Shown piece after piece: positions 31,177 to 45,900 of a DNA stretch of 64,000 nucleotides. The stretch is from Paratinospora sagittata. Lineage: Eukaryota > Streptophyta > Magnoliopsida > Ranunculales > Menispermaceae. Numbering within the stretch: position 1 is the stretch's first letter; every line of letters starts with the position of its first letter. The translations under genes were made by a program, and so were the position numbers. The notes below the pieces were generated by a model, which saw only the letters and a program-made list of their open reading frames with translations, was not told where the DNA came from and did no database searches. The stretch spans positions 34,378,816 to 34,442,815 of the forward strand of contig CM069606.1 of NCBI GenBank assembly GCA_035771175.1. The letters run 5' to 3'.

Positions 31177-31975
31177 ACATTAATCATTTCTCACATGTAA
31201 GTTACAAGAAGACATTAGATCTTAAATCAGAATTTATAGTTCAATAATGGGTCAAACAGAGCCTCTTTCCCTAATTAAGAAACAGCTCAACCACTTTAAC
31301 AATGAAGATGTCTGATCTCTTATTAGCCAAAATAGCATACACATGCAGTGCACATCTTGAAATCGTCTTCCACTGATACCAATTGCTGCCCGGATTTTCC
31401 ATCTAGCCTTCTTACATGTGAAGAACGTGCCACAATGTACAACACTAACAACAGTCACATATTCTATAAGATGAATGGTTCTCAAATAATTGCTAGCTTC
31501 CAGTCACAAACTAGTATAAGAACATCTAGCTTACAATGGTTCTGATCCATGCGGTTGCTAATTTCATTTGTAAAGTTCACAAAAGCTTTCAGAAAAGTTC
31601 ATAACTGCCCATAGCTACTCAAGCACTTGGACACAGGAAAACCATGCTTGGGCTTTTGCATGGTGTCCACCAGTCGAGTTTTTCACTAAGAAAATACCAC
31701 CAAACTCACATATGGCAGCCATCACTAAGTTCTCATCTCAGTAATAGAAACCACTCAGTCTATTTAACAGAGGATGCACATATGACAATTATAGTAACAA
31801 TTGCACGTGTAGATAACTTTGTTGCTGGGTTCAAGGTCTCGATGATCCATACTCCATTCTAATCCAGTTGGCTGACAATCAAACAAGACTCAATTACTAG
31901 CAAATCTGTATTACTAAAGATAAATGAACATGTAAGGAGAAGTAGGAAGGAATTACTGTTACAGGTAATTGAGAA

Positions 31976-34900
31976 TCATTTACTTTCATTTTGAGGCTCA
32001 GCTTCCATAATAGCACCATATACTGGTTCAACATTTGAATTTTTATGAGTGTTAATGCTAGCACTGATTTGAAACTGGTCCATGTCTCTGGGTTCACACA
32101 TGAGTTCAGTGGAGGGAGAATCAAGTATCTCATCCTTAACAGCTATTTCAGATAATTCTGTAGGTCTATGAAAGAGCAATTGAGCCACAGTTCGGTCTAT
32201 AGGATTTGTTTCTGTTTCTGCATCGGGCATTCTTGTCAACCTGAAAATGAATAATGTTTCAGTATAAAGCAAAAGGATTCACGTTTGTACTAGGAATAGA
32301 TTCTCTTGAGAAGACTGCATAAGTTTGTTCACTGCCAATGGAAAATATAGCTGTACATATTTGAGTGAGTGCAAGAAACTTTTAGTGTTATGTTAATTCC
32401 TATCAAAATGTTAAAAAAAAAAAAACTTCTACTGTTATGTTGCCAGTGGCATCATGGTGACAGCACCAAAAAAATATTTTTTATTATATTAAAAAAATCA
32501 AAATTACTATAGTAAGAAAAAAACTTTAAACACATGCAACAGAAGTAATTGCTAGAAAATGAAGATTTTCAACAAGGATTAAGTTGCAACTTTGAAATAA
32601 TTATTCTATTCTTTCTCATCTGTCTGACATAATCAGTTATAGACGTTAGGGGTGTGCATTGGTCGGACAAAGTCAATATGATATAGGAAGATATGTGCAG
32701 AATGTTTGAGCATGTGAAGTGGTTAATAAGAGATCAAATAGATGATTTGCAGACCGCTGAAAAGTTTATTGTGCATAGAACTTGTTTATTATGAGCTACT
32801 GAATCTGAAAAGACGCCAATAGAAAGGGGGGTTTAGATTTGGATATGGTGCGAGATTTTTTAACATGATATAGCAAGATATGTTAAGAATTTAAAAAAGG
32901 ATCCAAAGAGGGCATATAGTGTTCCACTGAAAGTGATGCACAAGGAGAATCATATACGATTGTTAGAAACTTAGATGTAAGAATCCCTACATTCATATTG
33001 TTGCCAACAAAAACTTGGTCCAGAACTCGAGTCGTATGAGATTAGATGAACTAGGTTTCCACTAGAATTGTAGTCCTAGGAAAGGACCATTGTTTTGTTA
33101 AAAAAAAGGGTAAAGCATGATCTTAGTGAGATGCTTTATTTTGAAATATTTTGAATTTTTATTGTGTTTTTTTAAAGAGGAGTTCTAAAACGACCCAAGA
33201 TATGTACCCAAATCTATACCCAAGCTGATGTGTCAATACACCCTATCATCACAGCATGAGAGACAAAAAGAAAAAAGAAACACCCTCTACTCACCATACA
33301 CCACATCAGCATGGGTATGGTTTTAGGTATAATTTTTGAGTTGTAAAAGCATTTCTCTTTTTTAAAAAAGCAATATTTTGCTGCTTATTTATGAAGGATT
33401 TGTTTCATGTCATGCGTATTCATGAGGGCAATTAAACTTAATAAAGTGGAATAATTAATTTAAGCCTAACAAATGTTGTTCTTGTTGGTGTTTAAGCACG
33501 TGTTGCTTATGATCATTCTCAGCAAATGTGCATTCTCGTGAGTATGAGTTGACTTGAGATTGTTCACCTGTGTTGATGGCAATTCCCAAGATGGAATGAG
33601 ATCTTCGTGCTCTATGTGAAAGTGGTTTGAACAACTTGAAAATTTATAACTAGTTGAATTGTGCATTTTAATGTTTGAAACTTGCTTGCATATCATAAGG
33701 TTGATTGCATGATTTTTTTCTTTTATGATTTAATAAAGTTGGTTATGGATTTTTGTATGACCCATTGGGCATTTTCTCACCCCATAATTTTATTATTGTG
33801 GATCTAGGTGCAGCGTAGGTGCTTTGACAAAAGAATTGAAGTGTATTGAGTAGTGTTTTAGAAGATTTTTTTTACAATTGAAAGTGAGGTTTATATAAAA
33901 CTAAGGCCTTGAAATTTTGTCTATGTGACGAGATAAGTTTTTAACTCACATTGGAACTCGTGGGTTTGACTTAGTTTGGGTTGTAATGACTCAAGGGTCT
34001 CAGGTTTTGGAATAACCCCACTGTGTGAATGAGTCTCGATTGTTGCATTTGAGTCATAGGTTCAGGTTTTCCTGGTTGGGCTGTGACATTGTGTCCCTTA
34101 GAATTGTATTCCTTCCATTCTATGTTGGATGGAAGTACTCAAGAACTGGCTGAATCATCCTATTTTGTGTGAATGTGGTTCTAAGTTCTAACTACTTGAA
34201 AGTGTTAAAAACCATTTGTTTGTGCATATTGATTGTTGAGACTTGTATATTTGCATTTTCCATGATTATTTGATTGATCTAGGCGTAGTTTTGATCATTG
34301 AATGCTAACAAACTTGACAACGAGAGCAAATATATGACCCACTGAACCTTGAGCTCACCCTACTAATTTATTCTCTCAGAGATAGGTGTGAGCTTAAATG
34401 TTTGGTTTTTAAGTGTGGAGTTCACGAGTGTAGGAGTCTTGGGAGAATCAAACTTGTAGTAATGAGATAAAAGTTGTATAGTGCTTAGTCCTTAATAGTT
34501 TTCTTTACTTGGTGATAGGACATGGTCAAATCTTTGAATTTTATTTGAAAAGTAGCATTGTCTAATTTACCTCTCTCCAAGACATTAAGCTTAGAGGGAA
34601 TGTGAGCATTCCAAATAGAGTTAAAGATGCTAGAGCGGGGAATAGAGGGGCAATCAATGAGGATGTCGAAGAAAGACTTGTAACTATAAGCACCTGAGTT
34701 ATGTGCCAACTAGGTATAGGAATTAGAAATGGTAGAAAGTCTTACATTACGAAATCTATCAAAAAGGAGCAACAATTCACTCTGTTCACTCGAGGTGAGG
34801 TCTCTTGGAAAATGAAAATTCCAAGCAAGAGGTAGGTGTTGATGATTATCAAGGAAGGCTTGAATAGGAAGGTCATGCAAGGTAGATAAACGGAAAAGTT

Positions 34901-36898
34901 GTGGAAATGAGACAACCAATGAGGTATCCCCAATCCATCTATCCTTGCAAAAACGAGAAAGATCTTTGTTTCCCACCTTAGGGCGAATATGATCAATGAA
35001 CTCCAGAATAAGGGACAAAATTAACATCCACGGTCCTTGAAATGCGTATCTCCTCGTTCTTGCAATATCCATGTTTTAATAGAAGTACAATATAAACTTT
35101 CAATGACTTGGGCCCAAAGTGAATGCTGCTCTCGGGTGTACCTCCACAACCATTTGGAACATAAAGCCATATTTCTCTTGGTCTCTAAACCACCTTCCAA
35201 TTTATCATATGAAGATTGCTTCCACTATCTTCTCCTTTACAAAAGAAGTTTCTGATAATTCTCTCAATCTCATGAGTGACACTAATTGGAATTCTTAAAA
35301 GACATAGGAAGTAGGAGGGCAAGACATGCAATACATATCGAATCAATAAGTCTTCCACCTTTGGAGAGGAAACTTCTTTTCCATCCATCCAACTTGTGTA
35401 GAATCTTCCCCATCATTGGGTCCTAGAAAGCTGTTGTATTTGGATTGCCTCGAAGTGTAAGACACAAATATTTTAACGGCCTGGTGCCAATAGAGCAACC
35501 CACTTTATTCGCTAAATGAACAAAAATATCCTGATCCATGTTGACTCTAACCATCTGACTTTTAGCCATATTAACAGAGAGTCCCAACACCATACAAAAG
35601 CAATGACATTCAAAATATTTTCTTTCTCAACTCTTGTAAGTAAAAGATTGTATAGTCTACGTATTGTAAATGCGTAATTTCAACCTTTTTGTTTCCTACC
35701 CTGAAACCCTTAATAAGAGAGTGTTGAGATTTGTTTCCTACTGTTGATAGATTTGTTTCTTGTACAGAATTATTTCCTTAAGGATTTATTTCCTTTAAGG
35801 AATATAGCAGTTACCAAAATTGTAAATGTAGCCATAAGTACATAGCCCTGTATGTCTATATATATGGAGTTCCTCCATTAAGACATTACACAAGAATAAA
35901 GATCATTTCTCTTCTCCCGTGGATGTAGGCCATAAAGCCGAACCACGTTATATCTTTGTGTCTTTTATTATTCTAACATGGTATCAGAGCCCTAGGTTAT
36001 TATTACTAGGAAATTTGTTTCGACCTTCATCGTTGAAATCATCATCGCCGGCCTTCATCGCCGGAATCCCCTTGGTGGCCTTCATTGCTATTACTCCCGG
36101 AATATTATCTCTGCTGTTACTGCTACTGTTGCCGCTACTGTTGCCGCTGCAACTGAATCGCACAGTCTCTGCCGACGTCATCTCCATCATCTTCGTCTTC
36201 TCAATCACGATTTGTTCTTCCGCATCTGTTCTTCCGCATCACAGTCTTCCTCGTCTTCATCACTGGTTCGTCTTCATCAGCTTAAGATCTGCGAACTGGT
36301 TCGTCTTCTCAATCGCGATTTGTTCTTCCGCATCTGTTCTTCCGCATCGCACTGGTTCGTCTTCATCACAGTCTTCATCTGTTCTTCCGCATCTGTTCAT
36401 CAGCTTGCGAACTGTCTTCTTGAAGAAGAGATAAGCATTCGTCTTCGTTTTTCTTCTTCGCCATCATCTTCTTCTTCTTCCTCGGCAACTTCCTCTTCGT
36501 CGGACAACTGGATCGCCTGCAAATCGCTACTGGTTCGTGCGATTCACTGTTCATCGTCTTCTTCAACAGGTTCCACTGTTCATCGTCTTCTTCACTGTTC
36601 GTGCGATTCACTGCAAATCGCGACTGATTCTACTTCTCATTCTTCTTTCTTCTTCATCGCGAACTGGTTCGCAGTAACCTGGTTCATCGCGAACTGCTAT
36701 CACTGTTCACAACTGGTTCACAACTGGTTCATCGCGAACTGCTTCGCGCTGTATCACTGTTCTGCAACTGTTCATCATCTCAATCACTGTTCACTGATTT
36801 TTGATCACTGTTCACTGGTTTCGATCACGTATCACTGTTCACTGGTTGATCTATCTTCGTCTGTAACTGTTTCTTCTTCTTCACATCATCGAAGAACG

Positions 36899-36943
<45 letters not shown>

Positions 36944-39900
36944 TCGGTTACTTCCGAAACAGTGCAGATAGAAGAAACAGTCGATAAAATAGAGAAAGGA
37001 GAACTACCGAACATTCAAGCCGCCTACAGACTTGATGGAAAAAATTATCTGAAGTGGTCTCAGCTGGTACGTACTTTTCTGAAGGGCAGAGGAAAACTAA
37101 GTCATCTTCTGGGCACTGGACCTACACCCGGAGATCCTAAGTTTAGAGCGTGGGATAACGAAGATGCTTCTATAATGGCATGGCTATGGAATTCAATGGC
37201 ACCAAATATTAGCGATACATGCATGTTTTTAACTACTGCCAAAGACATTTGGGATGCTGTTCATCAGACATACTCTAAGGCCCATGATGCAGCCCAAGTG
37301 TATGAAATCAAAGTGAAAGTTGGAACAACAAAACAAGGCAACATGACAGTCACTGAATATGCCAATGTCTTGAAAAATCTCTGGCAAGAACTTGACCATT
37401 ATAGGTGTATTGAGACTAAATGCCCTGCAGATGCTGTAATTTTGAAAAACTATATTGAGAAGGATCGAGTCTATGACTTTTTGGCTGGACTTAATGCAGA
37501 GTTTGATCAAGTAAGAGTTCAAACTCTCAGCAAAGAGTTACTAACTCTGAATGAGACTATCTCTGCTATCCGGATTGAAGAAAGCAGAAGAAATGTTATG
37601 CTCACACCTCAGAAGTTGGAAGGCTCAGCTATGATCGCCAATCGAGGAAATGATCAGAGGACACACACTCCGCGCGCTGAATCATCAAAGGTCCCAAATC
37701 GAGACAATAGGGACAATCTAAGGTGTACTTATTGTCAGAAGACTAGACATACAAGAGAGAAGTGTTGGAAACTTCATGGCAAGCCTTCAACTTCCAGTAA
37801 AGACTGGGGCTACACCGGAGGACAGCAGAAAACCAGTGGTCAAGCACATCTGTCTACTGAACCAACAATTGCAGCCTCCCCGGTGACAGACGGATTCAGC
37901 CAAGACGATATTGAAAGATTAAAATCCTTGCTTGGCACTCTTGACAAACCCTCAGGTACCTGTTCATTGGCCCATTCAGGTAATTTTCCTATTTCTATTG
38001 GATTTAACGTCTCGGATAAATCTTTTGCTAACTCTTGGGTTATAGACTCTGGTGCTACTGATCACATGACCAATTCTCCCAATATATTTCATACTTACAA
38101 CCCATGTCCTAGTAGTCGGAAAATAGCCACAGCTGATGGATCATTAACCACAGTTGCTGGTATAGGTGATGTTCACATCAGCCCCACCCTTACACTCAGA
38201 AATGTTCTTCATGTTCCTAAACTATCTACCAACCTTATCTCTATTAAAAAATTGACCCATGATCTGAGTTGTAATGTGACCTTCTTCCCTACTTACTGTG
38301 CATTTCAGGACCAGGACTTGGGGACGATGATTGGACATGCTAAGGAACAGGACGGGTTGTATTACCTTGAGACACCAGTACATCCTATCACGAGTACCAC
38401 TACATTTCTCTCTGAGCACAAACTTTCCAATAAAGAAAAGCTATGGCTCCATCATCGCCGCCTTGGCCATCCTTCTTTTCGATCTCTTAAAATCATGTTT
38501 CCTGTTTTGTTTAAATCTCTGAATGTTGAAGATTTTCATTGTGAAGTGTGTGAACTTGCGAAACACAAACGTATATCTTTTCCACTTAGCAATGAAAAAA
38601 GTTCAGATCCTTTTGATCTCATTCATAGTGATATTTGGGGTCCTTCTCCAATCCCTAATGTTTCTGGAGCGCGATGGTTTGTGTCATTCATTGATGATTG
38701 TACTAGAGTCTCGTGGATATTCTTATTAAAACAAAAATCCGATGTGAGCTTTATTCTCCCTACCTTCCATAACATGATACATACCCAGTTTGGTGCTAAA
38801 ATCAAGAGATTTCGATCTGACAATGCTCGAGACTATTTTAATCAAACATTGACCAATTACTTCCAAACTGAGGGGATCATTCATGAATCATCCTGTGTTC
38901 ACACTCCACAACAAAATGGAGTTGCTGAAAGAAAAAACGGTCACCTACTTGATACAACCCGAGCCTTTTTATTTCAACATAATATGCCTAAGTCCTATTG
39001 GGGGGAAGCTGTCCTTACTGCAACACATCTTATTAACCGTCTACCATCCCGGACCCTTGATTTCAAAAGTCCTATGGAAAAGCTACGTCAATTTTATCCT
39101 AAGCTTAAAATCTCCAATAATCTTATACCTAAAATATTCGGGTGTGTTTCTTTTGTCCATGTTCATCAACCCAACAGGGGAAAGTTGGACCCTAGAGCTC
39201 TTAAGTGTGTTTTTGTCGGATACTCTTCCACTCAAAAGGGATATAAATGCTATCATCCGCCATCAAAGAAATTTTTTGTCTCAGCCGATGTCACTTTCTA
39301 TGAACCTGAGCCCTATTTTACCGCTCCTTCTCTTCCGGGGGAGAATGACATCATGGAAGATAAGGATCGGAACTCCCTTGATAATCTTTTTGACTTTTTT
39401 GACCCCTTTACTCTCCAACAAACCAAACCTGAATCTCCCACAACCCATGTACCCAATGACGAACCTAAGGATCGGATGACTGGACAAGTGTACTCAAGGA
39501 ATAAAGCCGCAGCTCCTGAACCAATGCAAGCTCAAGAATCTGAACCAATCCCTGCGAATGAGGTAACAAACCCTGAACCCTCCTTACAAATTTCATTAGT
39601 TCCTGAAACTAATAATGATCTTTTAGCCTCTGAACCTGACAATGACCTTCCCATTGCCATTAGAAAGGGAACAAGGGAATGCACTAAACATCCCTTGTAT
39701 CCATTATCTCATGTTGTATCCTTTTAGAAGTTCTCACAAACCCATAAGAGTTTCCTTACCAGCCTAAATAATATTCAGACTCCTACGTCATTATCCGAGG
39801 CTTTATCTAATACAAATTGGAAACAAGCTATGAATGTGGAAATGGAAGCCCTGGAGAAAAATACAACATGGGAGTTGGTAGACTTGCCTCCAGGAAAGAA

Positions 39901-42900
39901 ACCTGTTGGATGCAAATGGGTTTATACAGTAAAATACAAAGCAGATGGGTCACTAGAACGCTATAAGGCAAGATTGGTAGCCAAAGGATATACTCAGACA
40001 TATGGTGTGGACTATCAAGAGACATTTGCTCCAGTTGCAAAAATGAATACTGTGAGACTTCTTTTGTCATTGGCAGCTAATTATGACTGGGATCTGCAAC
40101 AATTTGATGTAAAAAACGCATTTTTACATGGGGATTTAGAGGAAGAAATCTATATGGAAGTACCTCCAGGATTTGGCACCACAGATAAAGTGTGCAAATT
40201 AAAAAAGGCCTTGTATGGACTTAAGCAATCTCCGAGGGCATGGTTTGGTCGGTTTACCAAAGTAATGACAAGTATGGGATATAAACAAAGCCAAGGAGAT
40301 CACACTTTGTTTATTAAGCACTCGACTTCAGGGGGAGTTACAGCTCTATTAGTATATGTTGATGACATCATCATGACAGGAAACAATGAGAATGAGAGAC
40401 AAATGTTGAAGCGGTGTTTGACCAAAGAATTTGAGATCAAGGAATTAGGGAGATTGAAATACTTCCTAGGGATTGAAGTGGCACACTCTAAACATGGAAT
40501 CTTTATCTCTCAACAGAAGTACATTACAGACCTTCTTAAAGAAACAGGGAAACTAGCATGCAAACCAATGAATACTCCTATTGATCTTAATCACAAGCTT
40601 GGAGAAGCTGCAGAAGCGCCGACTGTTAATAAAGAGACGTATCAAAGACTAGTAGGAAGACTCATCTATCTCTCTCACACAAGACCTGATATTGCATATG
40701 CAGTGAGTGTAATAAGTCAATTCATGCACAATCCTAAAGATATTCATTTGCAAGCGGCTAATCGCGTTCTACAGTATCTTAAAGGAACTCCAGGACAGGG
40801 TATCTTATTTAAACGACACACAGGAATGGTTCTTGAAGCATATACTGATTCAGACTATGCTGGTTCAGTAGTCGACAGAAGATCAACTACTGGATATTGT
40901 ACGTTTCTTGGTGGGAATTTGGTGACATGGCGAAGTAAAAAACAGAATGTAGTGGCCAGATCTAGTGCTGAAGCAGAATTCCGAGCAATGGCACAAGGGG
41001 TTTGTGAGTTATTATGGTTGCAGATAATTTTAACAGACTTGAAAATACACTGGGATGGCCCTATGCGACTCTATTGTGACAATAAATCTGCAATTAGTAT
41101 TGCCCATAACCCAGTTCAACATGATCGAACCAAGCATATAGAGATTGATAGACACTTTATTAAAGAGAAGCTTGATAGTGGGTTGATCTGTACTCCATAT
41201 ATGTCTACCAATAATCAGCTCGCCGATATGCTCACTAAAGGGTTAAATCATACTGCATTTCAAGCAAATGTGTCCAAGCTGGGAATGGTAAACCTTTATT
41301 CACCAGCTTGAGGGGGAGTGTTGAGATTTGTTTCCTACTGTTGATAGATTTGTTTCTTGTACAGAATTATTTCCTTAAGGATTTATTTCCTTTAAGGAAT
41401 ATAGCAGTTACCAAAATTGTAAATGTAGCCATAAGTACATAGCCCTGTATGTCTATATATATGGAGTTCCTCCATTAAGACATTACACAAGAATAAAGAT
41501 CATTTCTCTTCTCCCGTGGATGTAGGCCATAAAGCCGAACCACGTTATATCTTTGTGTCTTTTATTATTCTAACAGAGAGCAGTGCCTAGCTTCTGTCAT
41601 CATCCTGCTTATTCCATGTGCCACAATTGTGAAAAGAAATGGGGAGAGTAGATCACCCTGTCTAAGTACAAGTTCTGTGTTAGATTTACCTCTAGGCCTT
41701 CTGTTTACTATTATAGAATATGATACCAAGCTAAGACAACCATTCATCCATTTCCTCCATCTAGGACCTAGGCCTTTCTTCATCATCATAAAATTGAGAA
41801 TGAACCAATCCATAGAGTCTTATGCCTTTGCAAAATCAACTTTGAATATCACCCCTGGCAATTTCCGACTTCTATAATCTTCCACTGCTTCATTTGCAAC
41901 TAGCATTGCATCAAGAATATGTTTTTTTTTTTTTTTTTTGAAAAGAAACATGGTTTACTTATATTAATATAGAGATAACATAACTGTACATGAGTTGATC
42001 ACCATTGGAGGTAACAATATAAAAGCATTTGAAACCCACCAAATGAATAAACAACCTAATACCCCCATAAGCCTGAATCCACTTAGGAGACTACATCCCT
42101 ACCCACATACATACAATTATTCCAGCTCATCAACCAATCGGAAATGGAGAAACCCTTGCCCAAAGGGGAAGCAAAGACCCATGTACTAGCTTTAAGTTTA
42201 ATATCTTCCCAAAGCTGCAACTCTGACTTTTCCCTACCATGGAACACCATGTTATTGTGCTCCAGCCATATTGACCATAAAGAAGCATAAGAAGCAATCA
42301 ATCCTAACCTTCTTTCCTTCATTGACAATGAAGACAAATGTTGCAAAGACAAGGCATCTTCCACCTGGTTAGGAGCCATGAATCTATGTCTGGAGAATGT
42401 ATGCCATTCCCCCCAAATCTTTCTCACAACTTCACAATGTAAAAAGAGATGAGCACAACTTTCCCCACTTGTTTTTGCAAAGAACACAACAATGGGGAGA
42501 CAGGCACATGTCCGGGAGCCTACGTTGCAACATTTCCGCCGCATTGATTTGCCCATGCGCCAAAGCCCACCCAAATACCTTTACCTTAGATGGTACATGT
42601 GCCTGCCAAATATGAGTAAAACTAGGAGATGATGGAATGTGTGGTACATCGGTAAGTGTTGTGAAAAATGATTTACAGGTGTAAGCCTTAGATGGGTCAA
42701 GGGACCAAGCAATCCTATTTGGTTCTAATGTGAAGGAAACATGCTGGAGTTTGATAAGAAGGGAGTCTATCTCTACCATTTCTCTATTCGTTAAGGCCCT
42801 AGGAAAGTGTAGGTTCCATGATATGTTTTGGGGTTGTGACAATGAAGACTGGTCCAAGAAGGAAGCTATGGGATGATTATGAAGGGAAGATAATCTATAA

Positions 42901-45900
42901 AGGTGTGGAAAGGTATTAGCCAGTGTAGAGTTGTCCAACCACCTGTCCTCCCAGAACCTGAATAACTGTCCGTTACCAACCCTGAAATCCAAGTGATGAG
43001 AGAACTGAGGTATCAATGACGAAATGAACTTTCATGGGCATCTATAAGAGGACCTCAACCTACTACCTCTCCCACCGAACACTAGCCTGCCATATTTGCT
43101 AGAAATCACCTGCGCCCACAAGGAACGTGGATCTTTAATGAACCTCCAAATCCATTTGCTACAAAGTACCACATTGCGAAGTGACATGTTTCCAATACCC
43201 AACCCCCCTTTCTCCATTGGTCTCTGCACCACCTCCCACTTAATCAAGTTGGTGGGACCTCGATCATTCTTGCATCCCCAAAGAAACCTTTTAATCCTTT
43301 TTTCAATCCAACCTGCCACAGATGATGGAATCTTGAATATAGACATATTAATATGAGGGAAGAGCCATTAACACTGATCGAACAAGAGCCAATCTTCCCC
43401 CCTTGGATAAGAACGCCCGTTTCCATCCATCAAGTCGTTTAGAAATTTTAGCCATAACTGGTTCCCAAAATTCATTAGAAAGTGGGCTACCTCCAAGTGG
43501 GAGACCTAAGTAATTCATAGGCCACGTTCCCACTGAACATCCCACCCTATTTGCTAGGTGAGTAAGTGACTCTGCGATCATGTTAATACCCAACCCCCCT
43601 TTCTCCATTGGTCTCTGCACCATCATGTTAATGCCCAACATATTGCATCAAGAATATGTTGATCTTGAATAAAGGCTGACTGGTGTGCATCAATGGTTTT
43701 ATGGAGGACTTCTCAAAACCTGCTTGCCAAGACCTTGGAAATAATTTTATATGAACTTGTTACAAGACTAATCAGCCTAAAGTTTTTGAGCTGCACCGAA
43801 TTCGTCTTTTTTGGAATTAAATAGATGTAAGTTTCATTGGACATAATGTTGATGGTCCCATTGTCATAGAACTCTACAAACACCTTCATTAAATCGCCCT
43901 TAAGCACAACCCAAGATACTTGGAAAAACTCCAGAGAGAATCCGTTCGAGCCAAGTGCCTTATCTCCATCGTAGTCAAATACTGCGACTTTGACCTCCTC
44001 CTCAAAAGGTCTCTCCAGATGCTCGATATCTGCCAATGTGATGGAATCCCAATCAAGCACCTTGATTCCCCAAGATCCATCTGACGGGGTAGTATATAGG
44101 TTCCTAAATAAACTAACAATCTCCGCCTCTGATTCGATAATAGACCCGTCTTTTTTCTCGATCTTCATGATTGACTTTCAAGCTTTGTGGCAACTTTGCA
44201 GGCGATGGAAGAAACTAGAATTGACATCCCCTTGCTTGAGCCACCTCACCTTTGCTTTCTGTAACGACATCCTATCCTCAATTGTACATATCTCTGTGAT
44301 CTCCTTCTCGATGTTTTGCAATAGCAGTCCAACTCCCTTGACCACCAATTTGTTTCTTCCATGCTGTCCAAGCCTATGTTACCCGGACTCTTTACTTTAA
44401 CCCAAAGTACCCATGTCCAACTCTTCATCACACGACATGGGTGTGGGATATGCGTCCGATACTTTATATTTAGAATATTACTATGTAGATTCTCCAATGG
44501 AAATAAGAGAAAGCATGAAAGAAGATAATGACTAATAAGTGAAAAGAAGAAAAAAAGGAAAGAATAACATATAATATAACTGAGTGCCCGTATCCAAGAA
44601 TTTGAAAATGAACAAGTAGGGCCTTTGGATATGTACTTGTATCCAATACCCATACCCGAGTCCAGGTAACATAGGTCCAAGCTACTTAGAAATATTTCAA
44701 GTTCTTTTTTCTTGGTTTTGACAGAATCAAAAGTATATTTATCCCATTCCTTGATTTTGCCTTTTAAATCCTTCAGATTAAGCATGAACTTGTGCCCTTC
44801 CCACCCAAAATGAGGTGTCGTATGCCACCATGTTGCAACATTCCTCTTAAAGTCCCAATGAGAAAGCCAAAAGTTTCAAATTTAAATGGTGAAGGGCCCC
44901 AATTAGCGGTAGCCGAGTCCAATGCAATTGGCCGATGGTCAGATGTTAATCTTAACAAGGCTTCTTGCTTGCATGCTGGGAACAATCTTTCCCATCCAAT
45001 AGTAAATAAAAACCAATTGAGTCTGGAACATATTGGGTTTTCCCTAAAGTTTGTCCATGTGAACCTGGCATTCGCCAGTGGAAAATCATTGAGCTCTAGA
45101 TCATTGATCAGTTGATTAAATTCCTGTATAATGCGCTTGAGTTTGCTATGGTTCAACTTCTCATCTAGCCTTCTATTGGTGTTGAAATCTCCACCCAGGC
45201 ACTTGCCGCATATCGTGCTCAGTCCAACAAGCTCAACCAAAAAGGCTGCGCAATCTCTTGGGGATGAAGGCCCATAGATGCCAAAAAACCACCAATCATC
45301 ACCTCCCTTTCCTTTAATATGAATTGATACAGAGAATCCACCTAGCAAACTTGACAGAACCTCAACCGCCCTTGTATCCAAAGCCACTAAAATTCCACCC
45401 GACGGTCCTAATGTTGGAAGTGACACCCAACCTTTAAACCTGGAGGCCCATAGTTGACTAACCAACTTCCTGTCCATCACAAATTTTTTTAGTCTTCAGT
45501 GATATAATCATATCCGGTTTCATCCAGCCAATCGGCCTTTTAATTAGCCTCCTTTTCTGAGGAGACCCGCATCCCCTTACATTCCAAGAGAGGATCTTCA
45601 ATGGGGAACTATATCAGGCCTATCTGCAGTAGCTTCATCTACACAGGTGATCTGATTTTGAACCATCTCTCCTGATTTGACTCGAGGTATCGCATATTGA
45701 TAAGTTAGCCCTTCTCAAATAATTAGCAAATGTTTCCAACGAAGAAATCAATTGTATTTCTCTGTCTATAGCTGAGGTATTCCTGTCAACCTTATCTCCA
45801 AACCCGTGGAGTAGTGCATCCAAAATGTCGTTATTTCGACGCTCAATTTCAACCTTGTTGTCAACAAAGAAGCCTTCCTTGCCCTTGGGATGATTACTCA

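Larger units (their letters stand above)
28101..31975. other. Intergenic region between convergent GLDH and LNK2-like genes
   Basis: 3.9 kb holding the 3' UTRs (ends not determined), an L1 tail at 29165-29955, a MITE at 31061-31176 and long T-runs at 28560, 28920 and 30118. The remainder, including 30130-31060, shows nothing recognisable. Confidence 0.6.
35722..41575 (+). mobile_element. Complete Ty1/copia retrotransposon 1 (5.85 kb)
   Basis: 257-bp LTRs at both ends, identical by eye, beginning TGTTGAGATTTG and ending TTATTCTAACA. TSD GAGAG at 35717-35721 and 41576-41580. Primer-binding site TGGTATCAGAGC at 35979-35990 and polypurine tract GAGGGGGAG at 41310-41318. Internal order gag-protease-integrase-RT-RNase H is that of copia. 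Inserted in LINE B, itself in the LNK2 intron. Identical LTRs imply a recent insertion. Confidence 0.95.

Noticed and set aside
32690..33100. RTE-like LINE C-terminal region (FEHVKW and later phrases)
   Set aside because: A few residues recall the RTE C-terminus, but the match is too weak and broken to list as a feature.
36375..36611. Lys/Glu-rich - strand frame in the copia leader
   Set aside because: It is the antisense of the TTC repeat tract.
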